Assembly (NCBI GenBank): GCA_045532295.1
Contig: JAZSFP010000012.1
Location: 1 to 64,000 of the forward strand
Source of the DNA: UBA10677 sp045532295
Lineage (GTDB): Bacteria > Bacillota > Clostridia > Christensenellales > Pumilibacteraceae
DNA: 64,000 bases
Direction: 5' to 3'
A program made the translations under genes and the position numbers. This document shows, one piece after another, positions 7,831 through 15,950 of the stretch (position 1 is the stretch's first letter; each line of letters begins with the position of its first letter). The notes under the pieces were generated by a model, which saw only the letters and a program-made list of their open reading frames with translations, ran no database searches and was not told the DNA's origin.

Positions 7831-8512
7831 TTTTCTTAAACCTCCTCTCAATTGCCTTAATTCCAAGCGTAATAAGTATTACCATTATAAGATACACGAG
7901 CGCAAGCATAATATATGGAATAATATACTCGTAAGTTGCGTCGCCTATCGACTTGAACGCTTTGGTTATGTCCACTACTGCAATGAAACTTACTACCGAG
8001 GTCTCTTTTACGAGCACGATAAATTCGTTACCGAGCGTGGGCAAAATATTTTTAATTGATTGCGGAATAACGATTTTGAGCATTGCCGTCCAGTAGCCTA
8101 AACCGAGCGCTCTGCCTGCCTCAAGTTGACCGGAGTCAACGGACTGGATTCCCGCACGCATAATCTCGGACACGTAAGCGCCACTGTTTAATCCGAAGAT
8201 AATGATCGCAACTAACACTCCGTCCATAGAAATATGAAGGGCGGGCATAAGCACGAAATAGCCTATAAGTAGTTGAACTACCATAGGCGTACCACGGAAA
8301 AATCCTACGTATATATCGCAAATCGTTTCGAGTATTTTCGGTAAGGTCTTGTACTTAGGCATAATTTTAACGAGCGCGATAAGAGTACCGAGCACTATAC
8401 CTATAATAAGACCGAATACCGCTATTTCAACGGTTGCCAATAAACCTTCAAGGGCGGTTTTGTAACCGCCCTTGGTGATAAACTGGTCAATAAAAATTTC
8501 CCAAGCAGACAT
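7817..8512 (-). CDS. polar amino acid ABC transporter permease (HisM/GlnP-like)
   Basis: A 231-residue inner membrane permease with about five hydrophobic segments. The EAA cytoplasmic loop reads EAGRALGLGYWTAMLKIVIPQSIKNILPTLGNEF, which contacts the ATPase in this family. The family usually works as a homodimer or heterodimer; only one permease gene is present, suggesting a homodimer. It starts 5 bases after the solute-binding protein gene ends and overlaps the ATPase gene. Confidence 0.92.
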   Translation of the reverse strand: MSAWEIFIDQFITKGGYKTALEGLLATVEIAVFGLIIGIVLGTLIALVKIMPKYKTLPKILETICDIYVGFFRGTPMVVQLLIGYFVLMPALHISMDGVLVAIIIFGLNSGAYVSEIMRAGIQSVDSGQLEAGRALGLGYWTAMLKIVIPQSIKNILPTLGNEFIVLVKETSVVSFIAVVDITKAFKSIGDATYEYIIPYIMLALVYLIMVILITLGIKAIERRFKKNERT

Positions 8513-8517
8513 AATTC

Positions 8518-9360
8518 TTAGTTAAGTTTGCTTGCAAGTACTGCTAATACGTCGTCAGCGGTTTCGCACGCGTCGAAAGAAGTATCGTTTGCTTTAGTGA
8601 TAAGAACTTGCGCTGCGTTGTAGTAAGACGCAGTGAAGTTAACCGATTGCTTACGAGTTTCGTTTACGGTAAGTCCTGCCATTGCAATATCAATGTTGTT
8701 CTTACCAACGGAAGTTACTACTGAGTCGAATTCCATATCGGAAATTACGAGTTCAAGATCAAGAGTGTCCGCAATGTACTTTGCAATCTCCATATCAATA
8801 CCTGCGAACATATTACCCTCTTTGTACTCGAAGGGAGCAAAGTTAGCGTTGGTAGCAACTACGAGTTGACCAGCGGATTTGCTGTTATCAAGTTGAGCGC
8901 TCTCGAAAGGTTGGATACCAGTACCCGTTGCGTAAGCCTCGAAAATAGATGCAAGTTTAGCCTTACCTGCGTCGGAATCGAGGATTGTGTTAATGCTGTT
9001 AAGAAGATCAGTTTGCTCTTTGTCTACGCCGAACGCGTACTCTTCAACGGTAAGAGGAATATCTACTACCTTAATGCCGTCAATCTTCTCTTCAAGACGA
9101 AGAGCGGGGTCACGGTCGATACATACGTAACTTACGCCACCGATTTTAAGGTCTTGAACAGCCATACCGCCGTTGCTAAAGCCCTTGGACGCGTAACCTG
9201 CGATACCGTCAAATCCCCAGTCTGCATCGCCGTCTACGAAGTACTGACCGGTCGTGCCTGCTTGAACGCCGATTTTAATATCTTCCTTCGTGCAAGCCGT
9301 CATACTGATTGCTCCAAGCGCTACGATAAGCGCAAGAACTACTACTAAAAACTTTTTCAT
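8518..9360 (-). CDS. circularly permuted amino acid-binding lipoprotein (SBP family 3)
   Basis: A 280-residue secreted lipoprotein: signal peptide and lipobox ending SMTAC with Cys23 as the lipidation site. The domain order is unusual. The lobe-2 segment (IGVQAGTTG, residues 30-38) and the usual C-terminal stretch (about 100-155) come first. The usual N-terminal lobe follows: LVVATNANFAPFEY at 166-179, GIDM at 187-190, AGLT at 228-231 and the ligand Arg236 in ETRKQ. The last 20 residues (TSFDACETADDVLAVLASKL) resemble the linker that normally precedes IGVQ. All ligand elements seem kept, so the protein is probably functional. First gene of the transporter operon, with a consensus promoter. 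Confidence 0.85.
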   Translation of the reverse strand: MKKFLVVVLALIVALGAISMTACTKEDIKIGVQAGTTGQYFVDGDADWGFDGIAGYASKGFSNGGMAVQDLKIGGVSYVCIDRDPALRLEEKIDGIKVVDIPLTVEEYAFGVDKEQTDLLNSINTILDSDAGKAKLASIFEAYATGTGIQPFESAQLDNSKSAGQLVVATNANFAPFEYKEGNMFAGIDMEIAKYIADTLDLELVISDMEFDSVVTSVGKNNIDIAMAGLTVNETRKQSVNFTASYYNAAQVLITKANDTSFDACETADDVLAVLASKLN

Positions 9361-9412
9361 TTTTATTCTCCTTTTTTAAAGTTTTAATCTATTTTACCTT
9401 TAAGGCTCTCAT

Positions 9413-9442
9413 ATTATATACTACCACTGCTCGCTTTGTCAA
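9413..9442 (-). promoter_or_regulatory. promoter of the amino acid transporter operon
   Basis: Minus strand TTGACA (9442-9437), 18-base spacer, TATAAT (9418-9413). Confidence 0.85.
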
Positions 9443-9449
9443 CTGTTTT

Positions 9450-9546
9450 TGCATAAATATTCAAAATTTTTTTATAAACTTGCAAAAACTTTGTATAATT
9501 TTCCGTATAAAATTGATTTTATGCATATATTTCTGCATAAATATGC
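9450..9546 (-). promoter_or_regulatory. possible ARG-box-like operators
   Basis: TGCATAAATATTCA at 9450-9463 and a cluster at 9522-9546 holding TGCATATATTTCTGCA and TGCATAAATATGC. The first is close to the ArgR consensus TGAAT-4-ATTCA with one mismatch and lies just upstream of the -35 box. This may mean arginine control, but AT-rich DNA makes chance matches likely. Confidence 0.35.
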
Positions 9547-9588
9547 GGTTTAGCGTATAATCTTTTGTGTTGGAGAAGTGAAAATTGC

Positions 9589-9617
9589 TTGACAAAACGC
9601 AGGGAAAGGTTTATACT
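9589..9617 (+). promoter_or_regulatory. promoter of the riboswitch-oadB transcript
   Basis: TTGACA (9589-9594), 17-base spacer, TATACT (9612-9617). The predicted RNA start is near 9624, just before the aptamer. Confidence 0.88.
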
Positions 9618-9635
9618 ATTAGCATAATTCACTAT

Positions 9636-9735
9636 TTTCGGTTATGGGGAGTAGTCGGCGACTAAATGAGGTCGCAATTAAATCGCTAACACGGGCGTCC
9701 TTTTGCCCCGGTTTAATTTGAAATGACAAGACCGT
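9636..9735 (+). ncRNA. yybP-ykoY family (Mn2+) riboswitch aptamer
   Basis: The conserved L1 sequence GGGGAGTAG (9646-9654) and the L3-type element ACAAGACC (9726-9733) are both present, with TAACAC between them. P1 can form from CGGTT (9639-9643) and GACCG (9730-9734). Internal hairpins are GCGAC/GTCGC, AATTAAA/TTTAATT and GGGC/GCCC. This is the pattern of the manganese-sensing yybP-ykoY class. The 3' strand of P1 overlaps the 5' arm of the following terminator, so metal binding should switch the gene on. The downstream gene is an OadB-like membrane protein, not one of the usual Mn exporters. Confidence 0.8.
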
Positions 9736-9761
9736 ACCGCTTTTTGCGGACGGCTTTTTTT
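9732..9761 (+). terminator. riboswitch expression platform terminator
   Basis: CCGTACCGC (9732-9740) pairs with GCGGACGG (9746-9753) with one bulge, followed by CTTTTTTT. Its 5' arm shares bases with the aptamer P1 helix. Confidence 0.85.
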
Positions 9762-9776
9762 ATGGAGGTACATAGT

Positions 9777-10910
9777 ATGGAGTTTTTAATTCAAGCGTGG
9801 CTTAACTTGACTTGGATTGATATCGTCAAGTGTGTTGCGATGTGGGTTATCGGCGGAGTACTTATTTTCCTTGCAATTAAGAAGGAAATGGAACCTGCTC
9901 TTCTTCTCCCCATCGGATTTGGCGCGATTTTGGTTAATATCCCGGGAACGAACGTTCTTACCACTGCGGACGGAACGGGTATTATCGAGTGGCTTTTCCA
10001 GGTGGGCATTGAGGCGAGCGAGGCGTTGCCTATTCTTTTATTTATAGGTATAGGCGCGATGATTGACTTTGAACCGCTTATAACTAACCCTAAACTTATG
10101 ATACTGGGCGCGTTCGCTCAACTTGGTATTTTCCTTACCATTACGCTTGCAGTCCTTCTCGGTTTCCCACTAAACGACGCTGCGTCTATCGGTATTATCG
10201 GCGCGGCTGACGGCCCCACTTCTATCTTGGTTGCAATGAAACTCCACAGTAACTATATCGGACCTATTATGGTGGTAGCGTACTCGTATATGGCGCTCGT
10301 TCCCATTATTCAGCCCGCGGTTATTAAACTTTGCACCACCAAAAAAGAGCGTCTTATCCGTATGGACTATACGGGAACTAAGGTTAGCAAAACCGTTAAA
10401 ATTCTCTTCCCCATCGTCGTTACCGTCGTTTCGGGTTGCATTGCTCCCGCATCGCTTGCTCTTATCGGTTTCTTGATGTTCGGTAACCTCATTAAAGAGT
10501 GCGGAGTTCTCGGCTCGCTTGCAGACACCGCTAAAAACCAACTCGCTAACCTCATTACTCTTCTTCTTGGTATTACCATTGCTTTCCAAATGCAAGCAGA
10601 CAAGTTCTTGAGCCTTGAAACCCTTATGATTATGGCGCTCGGTCTTGCAGCGTTCTGCATTGATACTTTCGGTGGTATTATGTGCGCAAAGGTTATCAAC
10701 CTCTTCTCCAAGAAGAAAATCAATCCTATGGTGGGCGCGGCTGGTATTTCAGCGTTCCCGATGTCTGCAAGAGTAGTACATAAAATGGGTCTTGCAGAAG
10801 ATAACACGAACTATCTTCTTATGCACGCGGTTGGCGCGAACGTTTCGGGTCAAATCGCCTCTGCGGTCGTTGGCGGTCTTATTATCGGACTCGTCGGTGG
10901 AATATTCTAA
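9777..10910 (+). CDS. sodium ion-translocating decarboxylase beta subunit-like protein (OadB/GcdB family)
   Basis: A 377-residue, very hydrophobic membrane protein of the OadB/MmdB/GcdB family, which drives Na+ export from biotin-linked decarboxylation. Recognised motifs are GIGAMIDFEPLI, the key IGAADGPTSI loop with its Na+-binding Asp region, and the C-terminal GAAGISAFPMSARVV and LLMHAVGANVSGQ. I start at ATG 9777 with GGAGG (9764-9768); earlier in-frame codons lie inside the riboswitch terminator. A small OadG-like gene follows at 14 bases. No alpha (carboxyltransferase) or biotin carrier subunit is nearby, so it may be a partial complex with partners elsewhere or a stand-alone ion transporter. 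Confidence 0.88.
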   Translation: MEFLIQAWLNLTWIDIVKCVAMWVIGGVLIFLAIKKEMEPALLLPIGFGAILVNIPGTNVLTTADGTGIIEWLFQVGIEASEALPILLFIGIGAMIDFEPLITNPKLMILGAFAQLGIFLTITLAVLLGFPLNDAASIGIIGAADGPTSILVAMKLHSNYIGPIMVVAYSYMALVPIIQPAVIKLCTTKKERLIRMDYTGTKVSKTVKILFPIVVTVVSGCIAPASLALIGFLMFGNLIKECGVLGSLADTAKNQLANLITLLLGITIAFQMQADKFLSLETLMIMALGLAAFCIDTFGGIMCAKVINLFSKKKINPMVGAAGISAFPMSARVVHKMGLAEDNTNYLLMHAVGANVSGQIASAVVGGLIIGLVGGIF

Positions 10911-10924
10911 GGAGGGAAACGAAT

Positions 10925-11143
10925 ATGAATATCTTTATTCTTGCAGCAGGTTTTATCGATCCTAATATGTCTTGGGACACCTACTGGGCAAACTTTTGGG
11001 CGTCTATTGAAATCCTTTGGAAAGGTCTTTTAGCAATCGCTATCGTTATGATTGCCGTAATCGTAGTTACTATGATTATGAATTCTATTTCCAAAAAGAA
11101 CGCTGAGAAAAAAGCCAAAGAGGAACAAGAGAAATCTGAATAA
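10925..11143 (+). CDS. small single-span membrane protein, OadG-like
   Basis: A 72-residue protein with a hydrophobic segment (about residues 32-55, LWKGLLAIAIVMIAVIVVTMIM) and a lysine/glutamate-rich cytoplasmic tail. Size, topology and position directly after an OadB-like gene match gamma (OadG) subunits, which hold the decarboxylase complex together, but the sequence itself is too short to be sure. AAGGAGGG precedes the ATG; a strong terminator follows. Confidence 0.65.
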   Translation: MNIFILAAGFIDPNMSWDTYWANFWASIEILWKGLLAIAIVMIAVIVVTMIMNSISKKNAEKKAKEEQEKSE

Positions 11144-11150
11144 CGAAATG

Positions 11151-11182
11151 AGCGGTGAAATAACGGTTTTCACCGCTTTTTT
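11151..11182 (+). terminator. terminator of the oadB-like operon
   Basis: AGCGGTGAAA (11151-11160) pairs with TTTTCACCGC (11167-11176), followed by six T. Confidence 0.9.
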
Positions 11183-11192
11183 GTTTATTTCG

Positions 11193-11221
11193 TTGACATT
11201 ACGAAACCATAGTGCTATAAT
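11193..11221 (+). promoter_or_regulatory. promoter of the 148-residue unknown gene
   Basis: TTGACA (11193-11198), 17-base spacer, TATAAT (11216-11221) with an extended TGC before it: full consensus, so expected to be strong. Confidence 0.9.
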
Positions 11222-11259
11222 TATAGTAATATAAAAAATGATAAGGAGTTAAAATTTTT

Positions 11260-11706
11260 ATGAACGTTTCACAAGCAGGCAGAGCAATTCAAAATTACAT
11301 TAGAACCACGGCTGAATTCCAAGGTATTTCCTTCGACAAGATTGAAGAGCGCGAATTCGTTTCCTATATTAGCGACGAACTCAATCCCCTTCTTAAACGC
11401 TCGTTCGGTGGAGACTACGAGAGTACGGTTACTTTCAGCTATTCTATCTATAACGGTTTTGAGTGCGAAGTTTATTTTTCTACCGCAAGAGCAAGACAGG
11501 TAGCCGCCTCTATTCCCTCTCTCGTTCGTCAAACCGTTCAATCGGAAGACTTTACGGGCGATATGACTTGTTTCTTTACCCCCTTCCGTCCTGGCGAATC
11601 TGGGCTTTCCTTTACGCTTACGCTTAACACTAACCAACTCGACGCCGACTATACCCTCGTCGTGCTTGGCGGAGTGTTCGGCGCAATCGCATCTAAATTA
11701 AGATAA
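11260..11706 (+). CDS. unrecognised 148-residue soluble protein
   Basis: I do not recognise the family. The protein has no signal peptide or clear membrane span, although its last 20 residues (VVLGGVFGAIASKLR) are mildly hydrophobic. The middle looks like alternating strands (STVTFSYSIYNGFECEVYF and a TLTLNTNQ segment). AAGGAG lies about 12 bases before the ATG. It stands alone between a full-consensus promoter and a terminator, which suggests high and possibly constitutive expression. Confidence 0.75.
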   Translation: MNVSQAGRAIQNYIRTTAEFQGISFDKIEEREFVSYISDELNPLLKRSFGGDYESTVTFSYSIYNGFECEVYFSTARARQVAASIPSLVRQTVQSEDFTGDMTCFFTPFRPGESGLSFTLTLNTNQLDADYTLVVLGGVFGAIASKLR

Positions 11707-11723
11707 TACGCGACGCTAAAAAA

Positions 11724-11755
11724 GGGCGACGGTTTTTCCGTCGTCCTTTTCTTTT
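11724..11755. terminator. terminator between convergent genes
   Basis: GGCGACGG pairs with CCGTCGTCC (one bulge) around a T5 loop, followed by TTTTCTTTT on the plus strand. Confidence 0.75.
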
Positions 11756-13586
11756 ACGCTTTTCTTATAAATACGAGCATACTCGTTTCTCCGCGATTAG
11801 CAAAGGCAAAGTATGGAATAAACTTTAGGGTTATATCTTCTTGCGTTATTTGGTCGGCTTTTACGTAGAGAGCGGAAATATCCTTATCGCGTTTTCCTGC
11901 CATTTCAATAGATAAAAGTCCGTGAAAATCCTTATACGTATTAACTTTTTTAGGACGAATATCAACGAAAATGCGGTTGAGCCGTTCGCCGTTATCCACC
12001 CCTTCGATACAGTAAACGACTGGACCGTAAGTTAAGGCTACTCTGCCTGCGTTTGCTCTTACTTTGGGGTTAGAGGCGACGAATACGGGCTTAATATTAA
12101 AGTCAAGTTCGACGGTAAAGTCAACGGAAACGGGGATATGGATATAGCCGTTTTCTACTTTCGCGTCAAACTTTCTGCCGTTTACTTTAACTTCGATTTT
12201 TTCGCTCCACGCGGGCGCGCGGAAAGCGATTTCGTTCGCCTTATAATTTCTTGACGAAACGCAAACTTTTCCGTCTATTGCGTACTCGCCACTAATAAAG
12301 ATTGCGCCAAACCGTCCGTTTACCACCGAGGGAATATACTGCTCGATATACGCTATTTCGTCCTCGTAACAAATCGCGCTTGCAAAGTCCGCCATTTTCC
12401 TATTGATATTAGGCGGACAACAGGAGCAACCGAACACTTCTAAGCGTTGGCGGATAGGAAGGTGTTCCCTTGCCTCTACGCGCGAAGAACGCTCTCTATC
12501 CACTTCTTCGAGGGCAATTTCGAGGGGGTTTACGTAGAAAAAGGATTTGCCGTCGAGAGAAGTTGAAGACAAGAGAGAATTATACATAACTCTTTCTATA
12601 ATATCGCCGTACTCGGCGTTTTTTTCAAGCGCGCGCATACGAAGAGCGAAGTTAAACATTGCAATAGCGCAACAACTTTCAGCGTAGGCTTTGAGGTTGG
12701 GAAGGTCGTACTCTACCGTAAAGCCTTCGTTAGAGGGCGTTGAACCAAAACCGCCCGTAATATACATTTTCTTGTCCACCATATCTCGCCAAAGTCCCCG
12801 TAGTACTTCTTTGAGTTTATTGTCGTCGTTCTCTTTCGCCATATCGGCAATAGCAGAGTAAAGATAGAGCGCGCGTACGCTATGACCTTGCGCCTCTTTT
12901 ATCGTATAAATATCTTCGTCCTGCGCGTAAAGGGGTACGCCGATTGCAACTTCACCCGTCTTTCCTCGGTTAACAAGGAAAAATTCCGCCATACTCTTGT
13001 ACTTCGCGTTGCCCGTATAACGATAAAGTTTATAGAGCGCAAGTTCGATTTCCTCGTGTCCGGGCGTTACGAACCCTGCCGTTTTATCTATGATGAACGC
13101 TTTTTCAATGCAAGCGCAATAGCGTTCCATAATATCAAGCAATTTCCTTTTGCCCGTAGCCTCGTGATAAGCAATCGCAGCCTCGATAAAGTGTCCGCAA
13201 CAATAAAGTTCGTGGTGGTCGCGGTTTTTGAAAATTTGCGAAGGTTCAAACTGCTGGTGATAGGAGTTAATATAACCGTCGTCTCTTTGCGCGCGAGCCA
13301 TATCCTCTACCATATCGTCAATGAGTTTCTCGTTTTCCTCCATTGACGAGCGGTCCTTTTTGATAATATAAGCAACCGCCTCTACCCACTTGGCAACGTC
13401 CGAGTCGTAGTAAAAATGTACCTTTTTGCCGTTCTTAATAAAGTTAAAGCGCATAGCATCAAAGCGCGCCGTCTCTTCAAAGCGGTCGCGAACGGCAGGT
13501 ATCGTCGTATTTTTGTTAAGATTATATCTGTCCTGCCAAAATCCGTCATTTAAGTCAACGCACGAAAAGTCTACGAATTTTCCCAT
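11754..13586 (-). CDS. GH127-family beta-L-arabinofuranosidase-like glycosidase
   Basis: A 610-residue cytoplasmic glycoside hydrolase (no signal peptide) of family 127, former DUF1680, with an alpha/alpha barrel and C-terminal beta domains. The Cys-Zn catalytic centre is visible: Glu303 and Cys305 in AYAESC and the Cys389-Cys390 pair in CSCCPPN, matching the zinc-bound cysteine nucleophile arrangement known in GH127. The family removes beta-L-arabinofuranose from oligosaccharides. Its divergent AraC-type regulator suggests sugar induction. No transporter or other glycosidase is adjacent. ATG with AAGGAG. Confidence 0.9.
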   Translation of the reverse strand: MGKFVDFSCVDLNDGFWQDRYNLNKNTTIPAVRDRFEETARFDAMRFNFIKNGKKVHFYYDSDVAKWVEAVAYIIKKDRSSMEENEKLIDDMVEDMARAQRDDGYINSYHQQFEPSQIFKNRDHHELYCCGHFIEAAIAYHEATGKRKLLDIMERYCACIEKAFIIDKTAGFVTPGHEEIELALYKLYRYTGNAKYKSMAEFFLVNRGKTGEVAIGVPLYAQDEDIYTIKEAQGHSVRALYLYSAIADMAKENDDNKLKEVLRGLWRDMVDKKMYITGGFGSTPSNEGFTVEYDLPNLKAYAESCCAIAMFNFALRMRALEKNAEYGDIIERVMYNSLLSSTSLDGKSFFYVNPLEIALEEVDRERSSRVEAREHLPIRQRLEVFGCSCCPPNINRKMADFASAICYEDEIAYIEQYIPSVVNGRFGAIFISGEYAIDGKVCVSSRNYKANEIAFRAPAWSEKIEVKVNGRKFDAKVENGYIHIPVSVDFTVELDFNIKPVFVASNPKVRANAGRVALTYGPVVYCIEGVDNGERLNRIFVDIRPKKVNTYKDFHGLLSIEMAGKRDKDISALYVKADQITQEDITLKFIPYFAFANRGETSMLVFIRKA

Positions 13587-13626
13587 TTTGCTTTTTCTCC
13601 TTGTTTTTTCTTGACTTATTGACTAA

Positions 13627-13655
13627 ATTATACTATATTTATAGCGTATAATCAA
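13627..13655 (-). promoter_or_regulatory. promoter of the GH127 gene
   Basis: Minus strand TTGATT (13655-13650), 17-base spacer, TATAAT (13632-13627). It lies in the divergent region shared with the AraC-type regulator. Confidence 0.75.
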
Positions 13656-13689
13656 TGCAAAAATCTTTTATTAGGTGGAAAAATCCGAT

Positions 13690-14460
13690 ATGATTAATAT
13701 TGACGGACAATCGCTTACTTTTTCAAATATGGGGCTTTTCGATAGCGAAACGAAGTGGATTCATCCCGAAATTACCGTGGATAGTTACGAACTTATTTTC
13801 GTAATCGAGGGGAGCGTTTATATTGCCGAGGGCGGAAAAGAATACGAACTTTTTAAGGGGGATATGTTACTTCTCTCGCCCTTTATTCCCCACAAAGGAT
13901 ACAAAGAAAGCAAGGGGCATACCTCGTTCTTTTGGTTGCACTTTTACTGCTCCTCGTCCGCTCTTTTGCCCCCTAAAGTAAGCAAGCCCTCGTCCGTTTG
14001 CGAGAGGACTATGCGCGAAATTATGCACTATCAATACTCGGACAAACGAGTTGCGGAAGTTACTTTCCTTAAATTTTTGCTCGAACGAGATAAACCTTCG
14101 GGCGCAAAAAATAAGATTGCGTACGAAGTAGAAGAGTATATCCGCATAAACTCGCACCGAGCCTTGTCCGTTTCCACTCTTGCCGAAAGGTTTGGATATT
14201 CCCCCGACCATCTTTCAAGGCTACTTTCCAAAGAGTTTGGGTACGATTGCAAGCGCGCAATAATAAAAAAGCGACTCGACTTTATCGAATCGCAACTTCT
14301 TAATACCGATTTCTCCATAAAAGAGGTAGCGGAAATTTGTGGGTTTGAGGACGAAAACGCTTTCGTTAAGTTCTACAAGTACCACACTTCTTCTACGCCC
14401 TCACAGTTTCGCCGTAGGTTTTTCTACACGCATATGAATACCGAGCGTCCTACTTCTTAA
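13690..14460 (+). CDS. AraC-family transcriptional regulator
   Basis: A 256-residue regulator with an N-terminal cupin sugar-sensing domain (about residues 20-90, with HKGYKESKGHTSFFWLHF) and a C-terminal pair of helix-turn-helix motifs (about 155-250, ALSVSTLAERFGYSPDHLSRLLSKEFG and IKEVAEICGFEDENAFVKFYK). I choose ATG 13690, with AGGTGG at 13673-13678, over the GTG at 13675 that lies inside that site. Divergent from the GH127 gene, so it most likely controls it. It overlaps the convergent DUF2726 gene by 11 bases at the 3' end. Confidence 0.9.
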   Translation: MINIDGQSLTFSNMGLFDSETKWIHPEITVDSYELIFVIEGSVYIAEGGKEYELFKGDMLLLSPFIPHKGYKESKGHTSFFWLHFYCSSSALLPPKVSKPSSVCERTMREIMHYQYSDKRVAEVTFLKFLLERDKPSGAKNKIAYEVEEYIRINSHRALSVSTLAERFGYSPDHLSRLLSKEFGYDCKRAIIKKRLDFIESQLLNTDFSIKEVAEICGFEDENAFVKFYKYHTSSTPSQFRRRFFYTHMNTERPTS

Positions 14461-15010
14461 TCGCGGAAATCACTCTTTTTCTAAGGTCAGGAGCGTTGAT
14501 ATCTTCAAGCGTAAGCGTTAAAAGAGGCAACTCCGCTCGCTCTAATATACACTTAACCTTCTCGTCGCGCGCCTTTCTGTCCTCTCTATTATGACTCGCG
14601 TCGTTAAGTTCAATCACGAGCAACGGCGCGCCACTCTTTCTGTCGCATACCGCAAAGTCCACTATCCTAAAAAGTTCGTTCCGGTACGAGGCTTGCGTTA
14701 TTTTGTCAACGAGCGAAAGCAGGGCGATTTGAGGAAAAATATCGTACTCTTTTCCCACCACCGTCAAGAGATTGTAATACAAAATCTTCTCGCTCTCACT
14801 CATAAGCGTTTCTTTCTTTTTATATTTATACCCCTCGTTTACGGGCTGAGGCGCGTCTTTTTTATAAAAGAGGTAGCCTACGGCAAGCGCGATGAGAACG
14901 AGCCCCACCACTAAAAGCACCGTCTTTATTTCTACTATTATAAATGAAAGAGCGAACGCGATTACGCCAAGCCCGATCACCACTAAAAATTCTATCGTTT
15001 TTTTGTTCAT
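14450..15010 (-). CDS. membrane-anchored DUF2726 protein
   Basis: A 186-residue protein with two N-terminal membrane spans (about residues 7-27 and 29-50) followed by a DUF2726 domain (about 70-186). The domain has the nuclease-like pattern RIVDFAVCDRKSGAPLLVIELNDASH, where D, E and the following His/Arg recall PD-(D/E)XK folds. The substrate is unknown. It lies 44 bases downstream of jag in the same direction, but a hairpin separates them and no Shine-Dalgarno is evident ahead of the ATG. Confidence 0.8.
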   Translation of the reverse strand: MNKKTIEFLVVIGLGVIAFALSFIIVEIKTVLLVVGLVLIALAVGYLFYKKDAPQPVNEGYKYKKKETLMSESEKILYYNLLTVVGKEYDIFPQIALLSLVDKITQASYRNELFRIVDFAVCDRKSGAPLLVIELNDASHNREDRKARDEKVKCILERAELPLLTLTLEDINAPDLRKRVISAIKK

Positions 15011-15021
15011 AATCTAAACTT

Positions 15022-15048
15022 AAAGACCTACCGTAAAAGCAGGTCTTT
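15022..15048 (-). terminator. hairpin between jag and the DUF2726 gene
   Basis: AAAGACCTAC (15022-15031) pairs with GCAGGTCTTT (15039-15048). The U tract is poor on the minus strand (TTTAAGTTT), so it may be a leaky terminator or a processing site. Confidence 0.5.
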
Positions 15049-15054
15049 ATCCTT

Positions 15055-15939
15055 TTATTTATTATCCTTCTTAACCATAATAACTACTCTACGGTTAGGC
15101 TCTCTACCCTCGGAACGAGTGATAATCTTGTCGTTAGCAGAAAGCGTTGCGTGAATAATCTTGCGATGGTTATTGTTCATAGGCTCAAGCACGACTTTTC
15201 TACCCGTCTTGATGCACTTTGCCGCCATACGCTCTGCGAGAGAAACGAGCGCTTTTTCACGCTTAACGCGATATCCCTTGCTGTCTACTACTACGCGAAT
15301 AAATTTATCCTCGCTCTCCTCCGCAACGCGCTTAGTAAGAACTTGGATAGCGTCGAGGACTTCGCCGTGATGCCCGATTACCGCGGTATCGTCGGTAAGA
15401 ATATCAATATCAATTCCGCCGTGGGAAGTGTCAACGGTAAGTTCCGCTTTAATTCCCATAAGTTCAAGAAGTTTGGTTAAATAGTTTTTTGCGCGCTCTA
15501 CTTGTTGTTCGGTAGCAGGCTTCGTTTTACTCTCTACTACGGGACGAGGGGAAACGGGAGCGGGCTTTTCCTTTTTTTCAGCCTTTACTTCCGCTTTCTT
15601 TTCCTTCTTATCCTGCTTTTCTTCGCGCTTAAACTCTTTCTTTTCGCTCTTTTGCTCGCTCTTTTGCTCGCTCTTTTTATCGAACTTTTTCTTTTCGGGC
15701 TTTTTATCTTCTGCCTTTTTGGGTTCTTGTTTCTTAACCTCAGTTTTAACTTCAGCCTTAACCTCAGGCTTTGCGTCGGTAGTTACGGTAAGTCTAACCT
15801 TCGCCTTTCTAAGTCCCAAAAAGCCTCCGGGCATAGTGATTATTTCGATGTCGACGTCGTGTTGCTCAACGCCTAACTCTTTAAGACCGTTAGCAATCGC
15901 ATCCTCGATTTTCTTTCCGGTCGCTTCGATTTGTCTCAT
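15055..15939 (-). CDS. jag: Jag/KhpB RNA-binding protein
   Basis: A 294-residue protein with the three usual parts: an N-terminal Jag_N domain (1-52, with EIITMPGGFLGLRKAKVRL), a long lysine/glutamate linker (about 53-140) and C-terminal KH (about 145-215) plus R3H (about 225-292) domains. The linker contains short repeats (KSEQKSEQKSEKK). KhpB binds RNA and influences cell division and envelope genes in Bacillota. It follows yidC by 11 bases, the usual gene order, and is preceded by a weak AAGG site. Confidence 0.93.
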   Translation of the reverse strand: MRQIEATGKKIEDAIANGLKELGVEQHDVDIEIITMPGGFLGLRKAKVRLTVTTDAKPEVKAEVKTEVKKQEPKKAEDKKPEKKKFDKKSEQKSEQKSEKKEFKREEKQDKKEKKAEVKAEKKEKPAPVSPRPVVESKTKPATEQQVERAKNYLTKLLELMGIKAELTVDTSHGGIDIDILTDDTAVIGHHGEVLDAIQVLTKRVAEESEDKFIRVVVDSKGYRVKREKALVSLAERMAAKCIKTGRKVVLEPMNNNHRKIIHATLSANDKIITRSEGREPNRRVVIMVKKDNK

Positions 15940-15950
15940 TTTTAACCTTC

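Noticed and set aside
9636..9735. Na+-class riboswitch as identity of the oadB leader
   Set aside because: Tempting because of the sodium pump gene, but the GGGGAGTAG and ACAAGACC elements fit the yybP-ykoY class better.
9723..9776. Longer start for the OadB-like gene
   Set aside because: The added codons lie inside the riboswitch P1/terminator, and GGAGG is placed for the ATG at 9777.
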